Shown one piece after another: positions 36,855 to 47,637 of a DNA stretch of 64,000 bases; the first letter of the stretch is position 1; every line of letters starts with the position of its first letter. The stretch is from positions 868,001 to 932,000 of the forward strand of contig JAFFJZ010000008.1 in assembly GCA_018340375.1 (NCBI GenBank), written 5' to 3'. Position numbers and translations under genes: made by a program. Source of the DNA: Gonatopus flavifemur (taxonomy: Eukaryota; Arthropoda; Insecta; Hymenoptera; Dryinidae). The notes below the pieces were generated by a model, which worked only from the letters and a program-made list of their open reading frames with translations, was not told the origin of the DNA and ran no database searches.

Positions 36855-37235
36855 GTGGAAAAAATTCGTTGAATTTTGTTCGCTTCTGGCACATCGATAT
36901 TTCAATAACATTTAATAAAAATCCTGAAACTTCAACGAACTTCAATGAAAGTCAACAAATTTCACTAAAAGTCACTGAATTTTGTAGATAATTATTGAAT
37001 TTTACCGGAATTTCGTTGAATATAGCTCTGCCGTACAAAGCAACAAAGCCGTAATTCAATTTTTTTCGAGAATGAAATTCATGCGTACCATTCCATTCAG
37101 AAAATTGCATCGAATGACATAAAAAATTGAGTTACGGCTCTCTTGCTTTGTACGGCAGAGCTGGACTCCACTAATTTCCAATGGAAACCGAATCTGCCAA
37201 AAGTGAAAGAAATTCAACGAAATTTTTCTACGAAG
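36855..37235. mobile_element. Foldback carrying an inner foldback
   Basis: The outer pair is AAAAAATTCGTTGAATTTTG (about 36858) and AAATTCAACGAAATTTTTCT (about 37210). Inside, 37023-37162 has exact end pairs, AGCTCTGCCGTACAAAGCAA at left and TTGCTTTGTACGGCAGAGCT at right, with a further inverted TAATTCAATTTTTTT/AAAAAATTGAGTTA. The inner element is much better conserved than the outer, which fits a later insertion. Confidence 0.6.
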
Positions 37236-37989
37236 GTCGCAGTGGAGTTGTAGCAAAATTACACTGACAAGGTTGTCAATAACAAATCAAAAACAATTCA
37301 ATTACAAGTCTGAAAAGCTTATGACAAGCTTACACTGAGAGAAAATATAGGAGACCCGTATGGAAATATTTCGCTGAAAAATGTCTGTGAAACTATGAAA
37401 AATCTCTGAAAAAAAATGAAAAAATTCTGAGAAACTCTGACAAATTCTGAGAATCTCTGAAATTTTGATGAGAAATCTAATATTTTTGGGACATTCTTCA
37501 CAGACTTTTTTCAGACTTTTTTCAGAGTTTCTCAGAGTTTTTTCATACTCTTTCAGAGAAATAGTAACGAAATTGCACTCTGAAAAAACTCTGACAAAAC
37601 TCTAATAAATTGTTGACATTTTTCTGATCATTGAAAAATCCTGAAATTCAATAAATACATTCATATGCCGTATTCAAATATCATGTGTGAAAAAGTGTTT
37701 GAAAATTTTTTAATTTTTTTCTAAAAGTCAGAAAAATGTTAGCAATCCATCAGAGTTTTATCAGAGTTTTTTCAGAGTGCAATTTCGTTACTATTTCTCT
37801 GAAAAAGTATGAAAAAACTCTGAAAAAAGTCTGAAAAAAGTCTGTAAAGAATGTCCCAAAAATATTAGATTTCTCATCAAAATTTCAGAGATTCTCAGAG
37901 TTTGTCAGAGTTTCTCAGAGTTTTTTCATTTTTTTCAGAGATTTTTCATAGTTTTGCAGACGTTTTTCAGCGAAATATTTCCGTACGAG

Positions 37990-38391
37990 GAGCCAACCGC
38001 ATATGAGTTTGGATACGGCGAATCTCGCCACGTGGTTGACTCAATTGAATACACGCAGAAAACAGATGTGTTGAGAAGTCCCATAACTTATTGAGGATCA
38101 GCGCCAGTCTCTGACAAATGGAGTTTTCACTTGAATTTACTTTTAAAAAGTCCCATAATTAGACATATTTCTACAAGAAATTATGGTACTTTTGAAGCTA
38201 TATTCAGGTAAACAATTTTATTCATCACAGACTGGCGCTGATCCTCAATAAATTATGGGAATTTTTGAAATATATTTTTCTGCGTGTATCGTTTGAAATG
38301 ACCGAATGAGCATTTACTTCAATCGATATTGAGTTGAGTCAACCGTGCGGCGAAATTCGCCGTATCCAAACTCATATGCGGTTGGCTCTAC
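37990..38391. mobile_element. Second-level foldback (AGCCAACCGC ends)
   Basis: AGCCAACCGCATATGAGTTT followed by GGATACGGCGAAT is mirrored by its complement ending GCGGTTGGCT at 38391. Removing this segment rejoins the right arm of the 37333-38409 element. Its own arms are separated by the element at 38052-38286. Confidence 0.65.
38052..38286. mobile_element. Third-level TA-flanked foldback
   Basis: The ends CACGCAGAAAA and TTTTCTGCGTG pair, with TA on both sides (38050-38051 and 38287-38288). Inner pairs include TTATTGAGGATCAGCGCCAG and CTGGCGCTGATCCTCAATAA. It lies within the second-level foldback. Confidence 0.75.
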
Positions 38392-38421
38392 TATTTTTTT
38401 TTCTCAGTGTACATTTTATTT

Positions 38422-38995
38422 GGCTTGAGTATATTTGACACAGTCTCATTCGAACACTCTATGAATTGTCATTATTTGTTCCTCGTATTTCATTTTTACA
38501 TTCTACGAACGTATCTACGTATTGTTCATATATATTTGAGCATATTACCGTAGTGTGGATCGTTCGATAAAACGAACTGATAACACAGGACAACAATGAA
38601 GGTCTTTTTTCTCTGATGTTGTCTGTTACTACTTGGGCATTGGCAGGAATATGAAATCTTTCGAAACTGACATAACGGAAATTCATTTGAAACATACCTG
38701 TGCCGTGTGGGTTATTTATATTAATTTTCTATGAATTTCTGCCAATCCACATTGAAAATGCAGAGTTTGAAGACATAAAAAAGGTAGTAAGATCAAGGGA
38801 TTTTCCACAAGTTACACACTTTTTCGTGCGAAAAAAAATAAGCGTTTTATATTCATTCTTTCTCACTTGAAAATCATAAACCACCGATCATCCTTATGAT
38901 GAAAAAAACTAGACGATAATCAAGAGTGTAATTTGAACGTAACACATCGGAGGGTAAAAGAAATTATGATGATTCAATAAAAAAAAGGTACAACT
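38422..38995. repeat. 574-bp direct repeat, left copy (long target duplication)
   Basis: It is identical to 42344-42918 except for one substitution (near 38868 versus 42780) and one base in an A run. It starts GGCTTGAGTATATTTGACAC and ends GGTACAACT, exactly at the 3' end of the RTE element. Its first 100 bases are a piece of the CCCAAGCAGCA MITE family. Part of it (GACATAACGGAAATTCATTT) has a diverged copy at 43587-43650. The 78-codon minus-strand frame in it is not a recognisable gene. Confidence 0.85.
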
Positions 38996-39017
38996 CATCA
39001 TCATGGAGTAATCAGTC

Positions 39018-39833
39018 TTACGACTGGTTTGATGAAACCCTCCACCCCTGTCTATTATCCGCCAAACGTTTAATTTCTACATATCTACTACATCCCTTGT
39101 CTTGTACGATTTGCTTCATATAACTTGCTCTAGGTCTACCTTTACCAGTTTTACCATTCATTTTCCCTTCCAATATTGTTTTCAATAAACTCTCATGCCG
39201 TAATGTGTGTCCTATAAGATTGCTTCTCCTTTTCACGATGTGTTTCAAAAGATTTCTTTCTTCATTTATCTGCTCGAGTACTTCTTCATTTTTGACTTTG
39301 TCTATCCATTTTATTCTGAGCATCCTCCTATAACACCACATTTCAAAAGCTTCAAGTCTTCGTTGATCAGTTTTCCCCATTGTCCAAGTTTCGCAACCAT
39401 ATAATGCTGTGCTCCAAACGTAACTTTTCAAGAATTTCTTCCTTACTTCCAAGCTTATATTTTTTGAGCATAATAACTGTCTCTTTTGATAAAAAGCCTG
39501 TTTCCCTTGTGCTATTCTTGCTCTTATATCTCTTTCGCTTTTGCCGTTCTCTGTAATTATGCTTCCTAGATATTTGAATTCTTTCACCTGTTCAATTGCC
39601 TCGGTATCTATTTTGATTCTCGTTCTTCTAGATGTTTTCGCTGCTGTACACATCATGAATTTTGTTTTGTCTTTATTTATATTCATACAATAGTTTTCCA
39701 ATAATATTGTTCTCATGGTGTTGAGAATATTTTCTAACTCAGTACTACTCGTGGCCAATATAGCTATGTCATCCGCGAATCTCAACATACTTATATTTTC
39801 TCCTGAATCTGTAATTTCGATTGAATTTCCTCC
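39018..39833 (-). pseudogene. RTE reverse transcriptase, FADD block to C-terminus
   Basis: It contains LRFADDIAIL with the two catalytic aspartates, then NINKDKTKFM, EFKYLGSIIT and ETWTMGKTDQRRLEAFEMWC. The C-terminal GRPRASYMKQI and DNRQGWRVSSNQS are shared with both shorter copies in the window. The frame is open from the frame change to the stop at 39018. Positions 39834-39893 upstream in this frame are out-of-frame reading and not real protein. Confidence 0.88.
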
Positions 39834-40300
39834 TTCACTTCGTTCATTGCTTCTTCTATATATAAATTGAACATCAGTGGCGATAATGAGCATCCTTGTC
39901 TCACCCCTCTTCTTATTTGTGCTTCCCCTTCCTGACCCTCTATGTCTATTATTGCACTTTGATTCTTATATAATTCGTATATTATTCTTCTATCTTTATA
40001 ATTTATTCCCACCTTCTTCAGGATCGCAAACATCTTCTCCCAGTCCACATTATCGAAAGCCTTTTGTATATCTACAAAACCTATGTACACAGATTTCTTC
40101 AGCGCTATCCTTTTCTCTATTACTGCCCTGAGTGCTAAGATTGCTTCTCGCGTTCCCCTATTTTTTCTAAAACCAAACTGATCCTCTGCCAATCTACTCT
40201 CTATTTTATTTTCCATCCTCCTGTATATAATTTTGGTCAGTATTTTCGAAGCATGTGAAGTTAAACTGATCGTTCTGTAGTTCTCGCATTTGTCTGCCCC
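39791..40300 (-). pseudogene. RTE reverse transcriptase, palm and fingers part
   Basis: It reads NYRTISLTSHASKI, then AEDQFGFRKNRGTREAILAL, the catalytic FVDIQKAFDNVDW, and RQGCSLSPLMFNLYIEEAM. These are conserved reverse transcriptase blocks. The frame is lost near 39833 (in a GGAGGAAAT context), just before the FADD block. Confidence 0.85.
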
Positions 40301-41446
40301 TTGTTTTTCGGGATAGCGACAATTTTATTCTTTTGGAAATCTTCCGGTACTTCTCCTTTTTCGTACATATCTCTAATCAATTCAAACAGTGCGTCGCGAG
40401 TTCCTTCACTGGAGGCTTTTATAAGGTCCGCACTTATGCCATCTATGCCTGGCGCTTTATTATTTTTCAATTCTTTCAAAGCCTTGTCGAATTCTGATCT
40501 CAATATCGAATCTCCCAATTCTTCCTCATCTACATCCTCCTCCTTCTCTAATAGTGCTATATCATCGTTTCCTCTATACAAGTCTTCCAAATGATTGATC
40601 CACTGTTCTATTTTCTCTTCCGTTTTTATCAATTGTCGTCCTAGAGAGTTTCTAATCTTATTGCTTCTAGATTTCATTTGTCCGAAAAATCTTTTAATAA
40701 TTCTATATGCTTCATCTATTTTTCCTAAATGCAATCTTATTTCTATTTCCTGACATTTCTCTTCTAACCACTGTTCTTTTGCTTTCCTTGATTCTCTTAT
40801 TATTTTATTCCTCAATGATTTGTATCGTTGCTGGCCTTCTTGGCTATCATTATTCTTGTATTTTCTTCTTTCATTTATCAATTCTAAAATTTCTCCCGTT
40901 ATCCATGGGTTTTTAGCTTCTACTCCATCATTCTTCAAAATCTTATCCGCACATTCTCTTATATTCTCCTTCATCTTTGTCCATCTACACTCTATTCCCA
41001 AGTCTTTCTCTTTTTGATCTCCCAATTTTTCATCCAACATTTTCTCGTATGCCTCATGTGTTTGTTTTTGCTTGAGGTTCTTCAAATTCCATCTTTTCTG
41101 CATTTTCCTTTTCTTCTTCAGAGATTTGAATTTCAGAGAACATTTCATCATCAACATATTATGATCACTATCTATATCTGCACCGGGATAAGTTTTACAG
41201 TTTTTCACTTGGTTTCTAAATCTTTGTTTCACTAATATGTAATCAATTTGGTATCTTGCTGTATCTCCTGGCATTTTCCAAGTGTAGATTCTTCTTGGAT
41301 GATTTTCGAATAAAGTGTTTGTGATAACCATCTTATGATTTTCACAAAATTCGACTAAACGTTGTCCTCTATCGTTCCTCCTCCCTAACGCGAAATCTCC
41401 TATAATGTTGTCCTCTTTTCCTTGTCCTACTACCGCATTCCAATCC
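40261..41446 (-). pseudogene. RTE endonuclease C-terminus, linker and RT start
   Basis: The frame opens at WNAVVGQGKEDN just after the upstream frame change. It passes FENHPRRIYTWK and the catalytic SDHNMLMMK of the endonuclease, then a charged linker, then NNKAPGIDGISADLIK and PEDFQKNKIVAIPKNKG at the start of the reverse transcriptase. It loses frame near 40300, where an A run appears one base short, ahead of the block NYRTISLTSHASKILTK. Confidence 0.85.
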
Positions 41447-41455
41447 CCATCACTA

Positions 41456-41998
41456 TCAAATTCTCTTCTCCTTCACATATTCTATCACTTCTTCTATATC
41501 TTCGTACGTTTTTTCAATATCTTCCTCCGAATATGCAGATGTGGGCATGTATACTTGGACTATGACTGTGTCTACCGGTTTTGTTCTGATTCTAACCATC
41601 ATCACACGTTCATTATGTTGCAAATAATTTTCTATTCTATTTCCTACTCTTTTATGCATTACAATTCCTACACCTGCTTGACCGTTCTTTGATCCTGTAT
41701 GAATTATTCTATAATCCCCACTCCAGAAATCGCCCTCTTGTGGCCATCTCATTTCGCTAATCCCCATTACGTCTATATTCATCCTATTCATTTCTAATTT
41801 CAAATTTTCTAATTTTCCCGCTTGCCTCAGTGATCTAACATTCCACGCTCCGACTCGAAGAATGTTGTTTCTTTTCCCTATCCTATTCTTCGGTTTTCGT
41901 TCCTTGCTGATGAAGCTTCCTCGAGCAGCCTCCACCCGGAGATCCGAACGGGAGACTAGTTTACCTCCGGAATATTTTACTCGAGAGAGCACCATCAT
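41456..41998 (-). pseudogene. RTE endonuclease domain, N-terminal part
   Basis: The 180-codon frame begins MMVLSRVKYSGGKL and shows endonuclease/exonuclease/phosphatase landmarks: GAWNVRSL near residue 50, the catalytic-glutamate block SEMRW near 80, GVGIVMHKRVG near 108, and VYMPTSAYSEEDIE near 150. The frame ends at EKRI because of a frame change near 41460-41475. A second frame change at about 41447, where GDWNA should be read, moves into the next segment. Its role would be nicking target DNA for target-primed reverse transcription. Confidence 0.85.
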
Positions 41999-42343
41999 GT
42001 ATTTATTAATTTGTTTGTTTGTTTTTGTTACATAATATTCCAGGTTAGGAAAAAGGTTTCATTTCCTCGGGAAGTATTGAAACATGTCAAGGAAGGTAGT
42101 TTCCCCTTGCTTTCCTTCCGTTTGATTTTGCCGATGTTTCTGGCATTAGGATGATTTCGTTTCTCTCAGTTTGTATTCTTTCTCTTGAGTAGTTTATTCC
42201 ACTCAAAAAAAAAGATCCAACTCTGAGATACTTATCCTCCCCACCACGTAAAGGAAGCAGATACTACCAGGGATGGATAAAAAGGATATCAAGGACAGGT
42301 ATCATGAATATCCCCCTGGAAGACCCGCAATCATCCACGGGGA

Positions 42344-42918
42344 GGCTTGAGTATATTTGACACAGTCTCATTCGAACACTCTATGAATTGTCATTATTTG
42401 TTCCTCGTATTTCATTTTTACATTCTACGAACGTATCTACGTATTGTTCATATATATTTGAGCATATTACCGTAGTGTGGATCGTTCGATAAAACGAACT
42501 GATAACACAGGACAACAATGAAGGTCTTTTTTCTCTGATGTTGTCTGTTACTACTTGGGCATTGGCAGGAATATGAAATCTTTCGAAACTGACATAACGG
42601 AAATTCATTTGAAACATACCTGTGCCGTGTGGGTTATTTATATTAATTTTCTATGAATTTCTGCCAATCCACATTGAAAATGCAGAGTTTGAAGACATAA
42701 AAAAGGTAGTAAGATCAAGGGATTTTCCACAAGTTACACACTTTTTCGTGCGAAAAAAAATAAGCGTTTTATATTCATTATTTCTCACTTGAAAATCATA
42801 AACCACCGATCATCCTTATGATGAAAAAAACTAGACGATAATCAAGAGTGTAATTTGAACGTAACACATCGGAGGGTAAAAGAAATTATGATGATTCAAT
42901 AAAAAAAAAGGTACAACT
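42344..42918. repeat. 575-bp direct repeat, right copy
   Basis: This is the right-hand copy of the 38422-38995 repeat, lying exactly at the 5' end of the RTE element (minus orientation). After it the sequence continues as GCCGTTAAACAATTT, which is the presumed original flank. It differs from the left copy at one base and by one A in a homopolymer. Confidence 0.85.
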
Positions 42919-44080
42919 GCCGTTAAACAATTTAAACAGTTTTGAGAAGTCAGGCGAAGTTAATCCGATATCCCATAATCGAGTTTCCTTTAATCCCTGC
43001 CTAAATTTTTTGCTCTCGCCGTGGAAGATCGTAAACCATCTAAGGGATTCTTGTACAATAAACCTCCTGCGTTTGGTTTTTCTATGAGTGATGCGTTTTC
43101 GCAAAAAAAATTCAATTAACCTGAAAGAATGGTAACCTTTAGTTCCAATTTTGGTCTAACGAATGTAGGGTTATAAACTTCAGTTCAAACTATGAATAAA
43201 TTCGAATATTCCGGAGGCAACGAGAGGCATTGAAAGAAAAGTGATGAAAACCCATATCTGGTGATATAGTTGATGGTAAGAAATCATTTTCATAATGTGT
43301 TTTTACATCTTAATTTTTACTGTTTTGACAAGTCGTTTTGTTCAAATGGCTGCCATGGATGAAATGTTTTATTGATAATGGACAAATGTAATACATTACG
43401 ATATGATGATCGTACTTCCCCACACACCATCCTGATCCTGATGTATTCATGACAAATTCTTTAGGACTTCATCATGGAATTGTTTAAAAATCCCCGTTAT
43501 GACAGTTCAGAATAAGTTCTTCGTGAATCTTTGGTATTCAAAAAGAATACTTGGAAAATTTTTAACAATTCAGTATAAATTTTTTTTGGAACTGACGTAA
43601 CGGGAGTTCATTCGAAACATGATTATGCTGTGTGAGTCAACTTCTTATAAATGATGGTCATACTGATTTACCTAAAAATATTATTGATGGAACGTGCGGT
43701 TACAATTGCACTGTAGATCTCATGGAAAATCTAATACACAGTCGTTTTGGATTTACATTGTTTCCAGAGTTATTTCACAGCAACAATAAACCCATTTACT
43801 TCAGCAACATTGTACATATAACATTGGTACCAATGTAAATTTTACTCCAATTGCATTTAAGTGAGCAGGTATGTCAAATTAACCACAAACAGTGCAGAAT
43901 CTACATCGAACCTCTTCCGTGCAAGTAGCACCAAATGTTCTAATATAAGAACGTCCTGACTTAATGCTATTCTGATATATGATGAATCATTCTACAATTC
44001 CCCATTAGTCATTTTGAGAATATGAATACTGATATGAATATTAGACGTTCTAAGCATATTAGTGTTGAACTGTTTCAAAC
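42919..44080. other. Non-coding interval
   Basis: No supportable gene. The minus frame at 42886-43104 has no recognisable domain. 43587-43650 matches part of the flanking direct repeat (GGAACTGACGTAACGGGAGT against GAAACTGACATAACGGAAAT), so this is a dispersed sequence. Confidence 0.4.
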
Positions 44081-44084
44081 ATTT

Positions 44085-44715
44085 CCAGCATATATATTCT
44101 TGAAGATCTGTACACTGTAAAAACTTGGTGGTGTTAGAAAAAATTCACACCAAATAGTGTTTTTTCAACACCACGTGATGTCATTTTCACACCGTAAAGT
44201 GTCATTCTAACACTATTTGGTGTTATTCTGATACCGATTTTGGGGTGGAGTTGTATAGAATCCACTTTGTGTCAATTCTGTGTTAATTCTGACACCGTTT
44301 TGACACCGCTTTTCTTACAGTGTATAAAGGAAGCGATAATATAGGATTCTCAGAGAGGGAGGAAGATGTCGATGAAGAAGAATTGGGAGATTCGATTTTG
44401 AGATCAGAATTCGACAGGACTCCAAAAGAATTGAAAAATAATGAAGCGCCATGAGTAGATGGCATAAGTACCGAAAGATTTCCAAAAAAATAAAATTGTC
44501 GTCATTCCGAGAAAATAAGGAGCAGACAAATGCGAGAACTACATACCGACTAGGTTAATTTCCCATGCCTCAAAAATACTGACAAAAATTATATAGATAT
44601 ACAAAAAGCATTCGATCATGTTGATTGGGAGAAAATGTTCGCGATCTTGAAAGAGATAGAATTAATCCCAATAAAAAAACTCCAAAAAAATGGAAAAATA
44701 ACGCTAAGCACATGA
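44085..44715 (+). mobile_element. RTE remnant with internal deletions, split by a MITE
   Basis: 44325-44715 matches the RTE linker and RT start in pieces: GATGAAGAAGAATTGGGAGA, ACTGACAAAAATTATATA, then CAAAAAGCATTCGATCATGT with GTTGATTGGGAGAAAATGTT. Intervening parts are deleted. The short segment ending GAAGATCTGTA at 44112 corresponds to GGAAGACTTGTA just upstream in the intact element, so the 44113-44322 MITE lies inside the remnant. It has multiple stops and is non-functional. Confidence 0.7.
44113..44322. mobile_element. TA-flanked MITE with GGTGT/ACACC interior
   Basis: The ends CACTGTAAAAA and TTCTTACAGTG pair, with TA on both sides (44111-44112 and 44323-44324). The interior repeats ACACC, GGTGT and TGTCA on both strands. 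The target TA corresponds to the TA in the TTGTATAG context of the intact RTE sequence. No coding capacity. Confidence 0.75.
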
Positions 44716-44719
44716 AAAA

Positions 44720-45869
44720 GCTATCAATATCTACAAAAACAAATGTATAAACCTATTCTCAACAGAAATTTCATTACATTTAAAATTTCGATGCGATACA
44801 ACAGGATATGCCCCATCTGAGAAATGAGATGTGAAATCAAAATGTGCTGCCAAGTACATTCGATTATCCAAATGGTATGTAAACGATTTTTTGTATATTG
44901 TAACTTCAATTTTTTCCAATTCTATTCAAAGTGATTCATGATCTTTGAAAAACATCATTTTATTGAAAATAAATATAACGTGGAGTAGAAGAAAAATTAG
45001 GTTCAATTATTTGGCATACCTACTAGAAAGAACTCTGACTCATTTTGAACCAAACGTGTTGGTCATTTCTGAACAGTTTGGAAATTCATGTCCATACGAA
45101 AACTTGCAATATGAATTCTTCCTGAACACTAAGGTGTTGGTGAAAAATTCAATTTGAATTAAAAGTATTTATAATGAATTATTTTTTTACTCTCAAACTG
45201 GAGCACTTTGTTGAGACTCTGGCGCTATCTGGGATAGAGTAAAAATAGAAATGTTATTCAGCTTGAATGTAACAACAGGAGAAATAAAACTTTTGCAGAG
45301 ATCATTTTAGAATAAATCGTATCTTCAGTCATACGAGTCAAGCTACTGATAGTTATTCTACAACAATTTTTATGATTTTACACTCATTTATAACATATAT
45401 GATATTCCAGACAAACAGACTATTTCACAAACATTTGGGAATTCTTTCGAAAATTCTTGAAACAGTTGCAAGACCTCTGAGAAAATATTTGAAACAACTT
45501 TAAAATCTCCCACAAGTAGAAATATTCTATCAAATCCTATTACAAATGGTGAAATTTCTGATCAAATATCATTGAATTTCATTGAAACCTATTCATTTTC
45601 CCATTCGTCAATGAGATTTTATAGATCATTTGTAACAGGGCCGTCAAATAGGACTTCTTGAGTTGTGTAAGGTTTCTAAAATTCCATAAGAATTCAAGAA
45701 GAATTTTTTTTCGAGAATTCTTTAGTGAATCATTCATTGCTGTCTAGACCCGGCTGAAGAAATTATTCTGAAAATATCTGAGAATCTTTGCATAACTCTC
45801 AAAATTATAACAAGAAATATCAATATTCCATATAATTAATATTCATTTCAATTAAGATTCAAAATGATC
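44720..45869. other. Non-coding interval
   Basis: No supportable gene. Short overlapping frames at 44724-44919 are chance. The sequence is AT-rich throughout. Confidence 0.4.
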
Positions 45870-45884
45870 AATATTCAATATAAT

Positions 45885-46072
45885 CAATTATTCGTCGATG
45901 GGGGAAACTTTTCTAAGTTTAAAAATTCTGCACACACAAAAATAAAAATATAATTGAAAATTTCCCGGAATTTGTTTAATTTCCTGACGTTTTCCCGACT
46001 TTTCCCGACGAAAATACAATTCCCGACTAATTCCCGACTTTCCCGGAATTCCCGACTGCTAGACACCCTGAA
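45885..46072 (-). mobile_element. Probable hAT-like element end with CCCGAC words
   Basis: Read on the minus strand it starts CAGGGTGTCTAGCAGTCGGG and continues with four variants of TCGGGAA. A CAGGGTGTC start is typical of a common insect hAT-like non-autonomous family. The opposite end is not clear near 45885, so this may be a truncated copy. Confidence 0.5.
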
Positions 46073-46568
46073 CGTTGATGATATCAAATAATAGAATTAT
46101 TTCAGAATAAACGTAATTAAAACTAAAGATAGGAGTTCGTAAGAATGGAAGTGCGGTATAGCTTTTGTTCGCCATATTCTAGAGGCAAACGCTACTCTTG
46201 ACTCCACTCTTTGCTCTTGGGCTTAGCAACCTGATACCAAGTAAATGGTCTTTTTGTCGTAAGTTTCTGTCGTTTATGTATTATTTGAGAATATGATTTT
46301 CATTTATTGTCCCTCCTGCTTTTGAAGTAAAAACAATATTTCCTTAACAAGGATGTATTAAGATGGATTTGACAGAAAATGGAAGAAAAAATGTCCACTC
46401 ATACTGAGAAGAAAAATGTTTGAATCGATGAATGTTCCTTTGGGTCTCAGGAATGAATTGATCCAAAGGTATCTGGAATTATTGCATCAACTTTACGTAA
46501 TATGTGATTCACACGGAAGTGGTAGGACCATTAATTGGAATATGAGATACTTGGGATTGATGAAGAAA
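46073..46568. other. Non-coding interval
   Basis: No supportable gene. A frame at 46416-46619 runs into the MITE copy downstream and has no motif. Confidence 0.4.
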
Positions 46569-46889
46569 CCCAAGCAGCAACAGAAGTTCAAAGTATATAC
46601 GAAATACAAACGTTCGTAGAATGTACGAATGGGATACGAAAAACATATAATGAGCGTCCGTATATAGAATGTTCGAATGAGACTGTTTCAAATATACTTG
46701 GAACGTACATAGTACATTCGAAATGTACGATATTCATTCAATCGACGTTCGATTGACGTACCGTCGTATATTCGACTACATGCGTTCGATGTATGTGCAT
46801 AGCACCTATGAAACGGTCTCATTGAAATGTGCATAGAACATACTTCGAATATTCAAAGAACGTTTATAGTATATTCTGATGCTGCTTGG
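46569..46889 (+). mobile_element. CCCAAGCAGCA MITE family, copy 1
   Basis: About 320 bases from CCCAAGCAGCAACAGAAGTT to GATGCTGCTTGG, with imperfect terminal complements. The characteristic order is CAAACGTTCGTAGAATGTAC, GAATGAGACTGTTTCAAATA, a central CATTCAATCGACGTTCGATT palindromic block, CGTTCGATG, TAGCACCTATGAAACGGTCT and CATAGAACATA. No coding capacity. Confidence 0.75.
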
Positions 46890-46981
46890 AAATTTTTCTA
46901 AAAGACAACTGCAAGGTGTTGTGCTGTTAGGGTGTTTGATGAGCAAACAGCAATGTCTGTAATTTATACTTAGAAACATTA

Positions 46982-47237
46982 CCCAAGTAGCACCAGAATA
47001 TACTACGGATGTTCTTCGAATATTCGAAATATGTTCTATGCGCATTCGAATGAGACCGTTTTATAGGTGCTATGTATATTCATCGAACGTATGTAATCGA
47101 ATATATGACGATACGTTAATTGAACGTCGATTGAATGAATATCGTACATTTCGAATGTACTATGTACGTTCTAAGTATCTCTAAAACAGTCTCATTCGAA
47201 TATTCTATTAACGTTCCTGAGATATTCGTATACTCGA
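46982..47237 (-). mobile_element. CCCAAGCAGCA MITE family, copy 2 (truncated)
   Basis: This copy is inverted relative to copy 1. It starts with CCCAAGTAGCACCAGAATAT and runs through the same blocks in complement, but its far end is lost where copy 3 begins. It lies 92 bases after copy 1. Confidence 0.75.
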
Positions 47238-47239
47238 CC

Positions 47240-47557
47240 CCCAAGCAGCAACATAAGTTCAAAGTATATACGGAATGGAAACGTTCGTAGAATGTACGAA
47301 TGAGATACGAAGAACATATAATAAAGGTTCATAGAATATTCGAATGAGACTGTTTTAAATATACTTAGAACGTACATAGTACATGCGAAATGTACGATAT
47401 TCATTTAATCGACGTACGATTGACGTACCGTCGTGTATTCGATTACTTACGTTCGATGAATATGCATAGCACCTATGAAACGGTCTCATCGGAATGTGCA
47501 TAGAACGTATTCCGAATATTCGAAGAACGTTCATAGTACATTTTGGTGCTTCTTGGG
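47240..47557 (+). mobile_element. CCCAAGCAGCA MITE family, copy 3
   Basis: A 318-base complete copy from CCCAAGCAGCAACATAAGTT to TGGTGCTTCTTGGG, in the orientation of copy 1. It abuts truncated copy 2 on the left and partial copy 4 on the right. Confidence 0.8.
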
Positions 47558-47558
47558 A

Positions 47559-47637
47559 TAAAACGGTCTCATTGGAATGTACAAACATATTTCGAATATT
47601 CGAAGAACGTTCATAGTATATTCTGGTGCTACTTGGG
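47559..47637 (+). mobile_element. CCCAAGCAGCA MITE family, copy 4 (right end only)
   Basis: It contains only the last 79 bases of the family, from AAACGGTCTCATTGGAATGT to TGGTGCTACTTGGG. It directly follows copy 3, so it may be a tandem remnant from unequal exchange or abortive repair. Confidence 0.7.

Larger units (their letters stand above)
37333..38409. mobile_element. Large TA-flanked foldback, host of nested elements
   Basis: The ends CACTGAGAGAAAATATAG and TATTTTTTTTTCTCAGTG pair, with TA on both sides (37331-37332 and 38410-38411). The arms at 37346-37650 and 37720-37987 are inverted copies built of CTCTGA/TCAGAG words, for example CCGTATGGAAATATTTCGCT against AGCGAAATATTTCCGTACG. The right arm is interrupted at about 37990-38391 by a second foldback, itself split by a third. 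No coding frame. Confidence 0.7.
38996..42343 (-). mobile_element. Near full-length RTE-type non-LTR retrotransposon
   Basis: On the minus strand it carries a 5' UTR (about 42343-41999), an apurinic-type endonuclease, a linker and a reverse transcriptase. It ends in (ATG)n at 38996-39005. The encoded protein resembles the craniofacial-development-protein-2-like family of RTE elements. At least four frame changes interrupt the single long ORF, so this copy is inactive as it stands. It is bounded on both sides by a 574/575-bp direct repeat. It is the longest copy of the family in the window. Confidence 0.88.

Noticed and set aside
38459..38695. 78-codon minus frame present identically at 42381-42617
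   Set aside because: Its identity is due to the duplicated 574-bp segment, and it overlaps a MITE fragment.
40301..41235. Plus-strand frames opposite the RTE element
   Set aside because: They are antisense shadows of the minus-strand endonuclease and reverse transcriptase.
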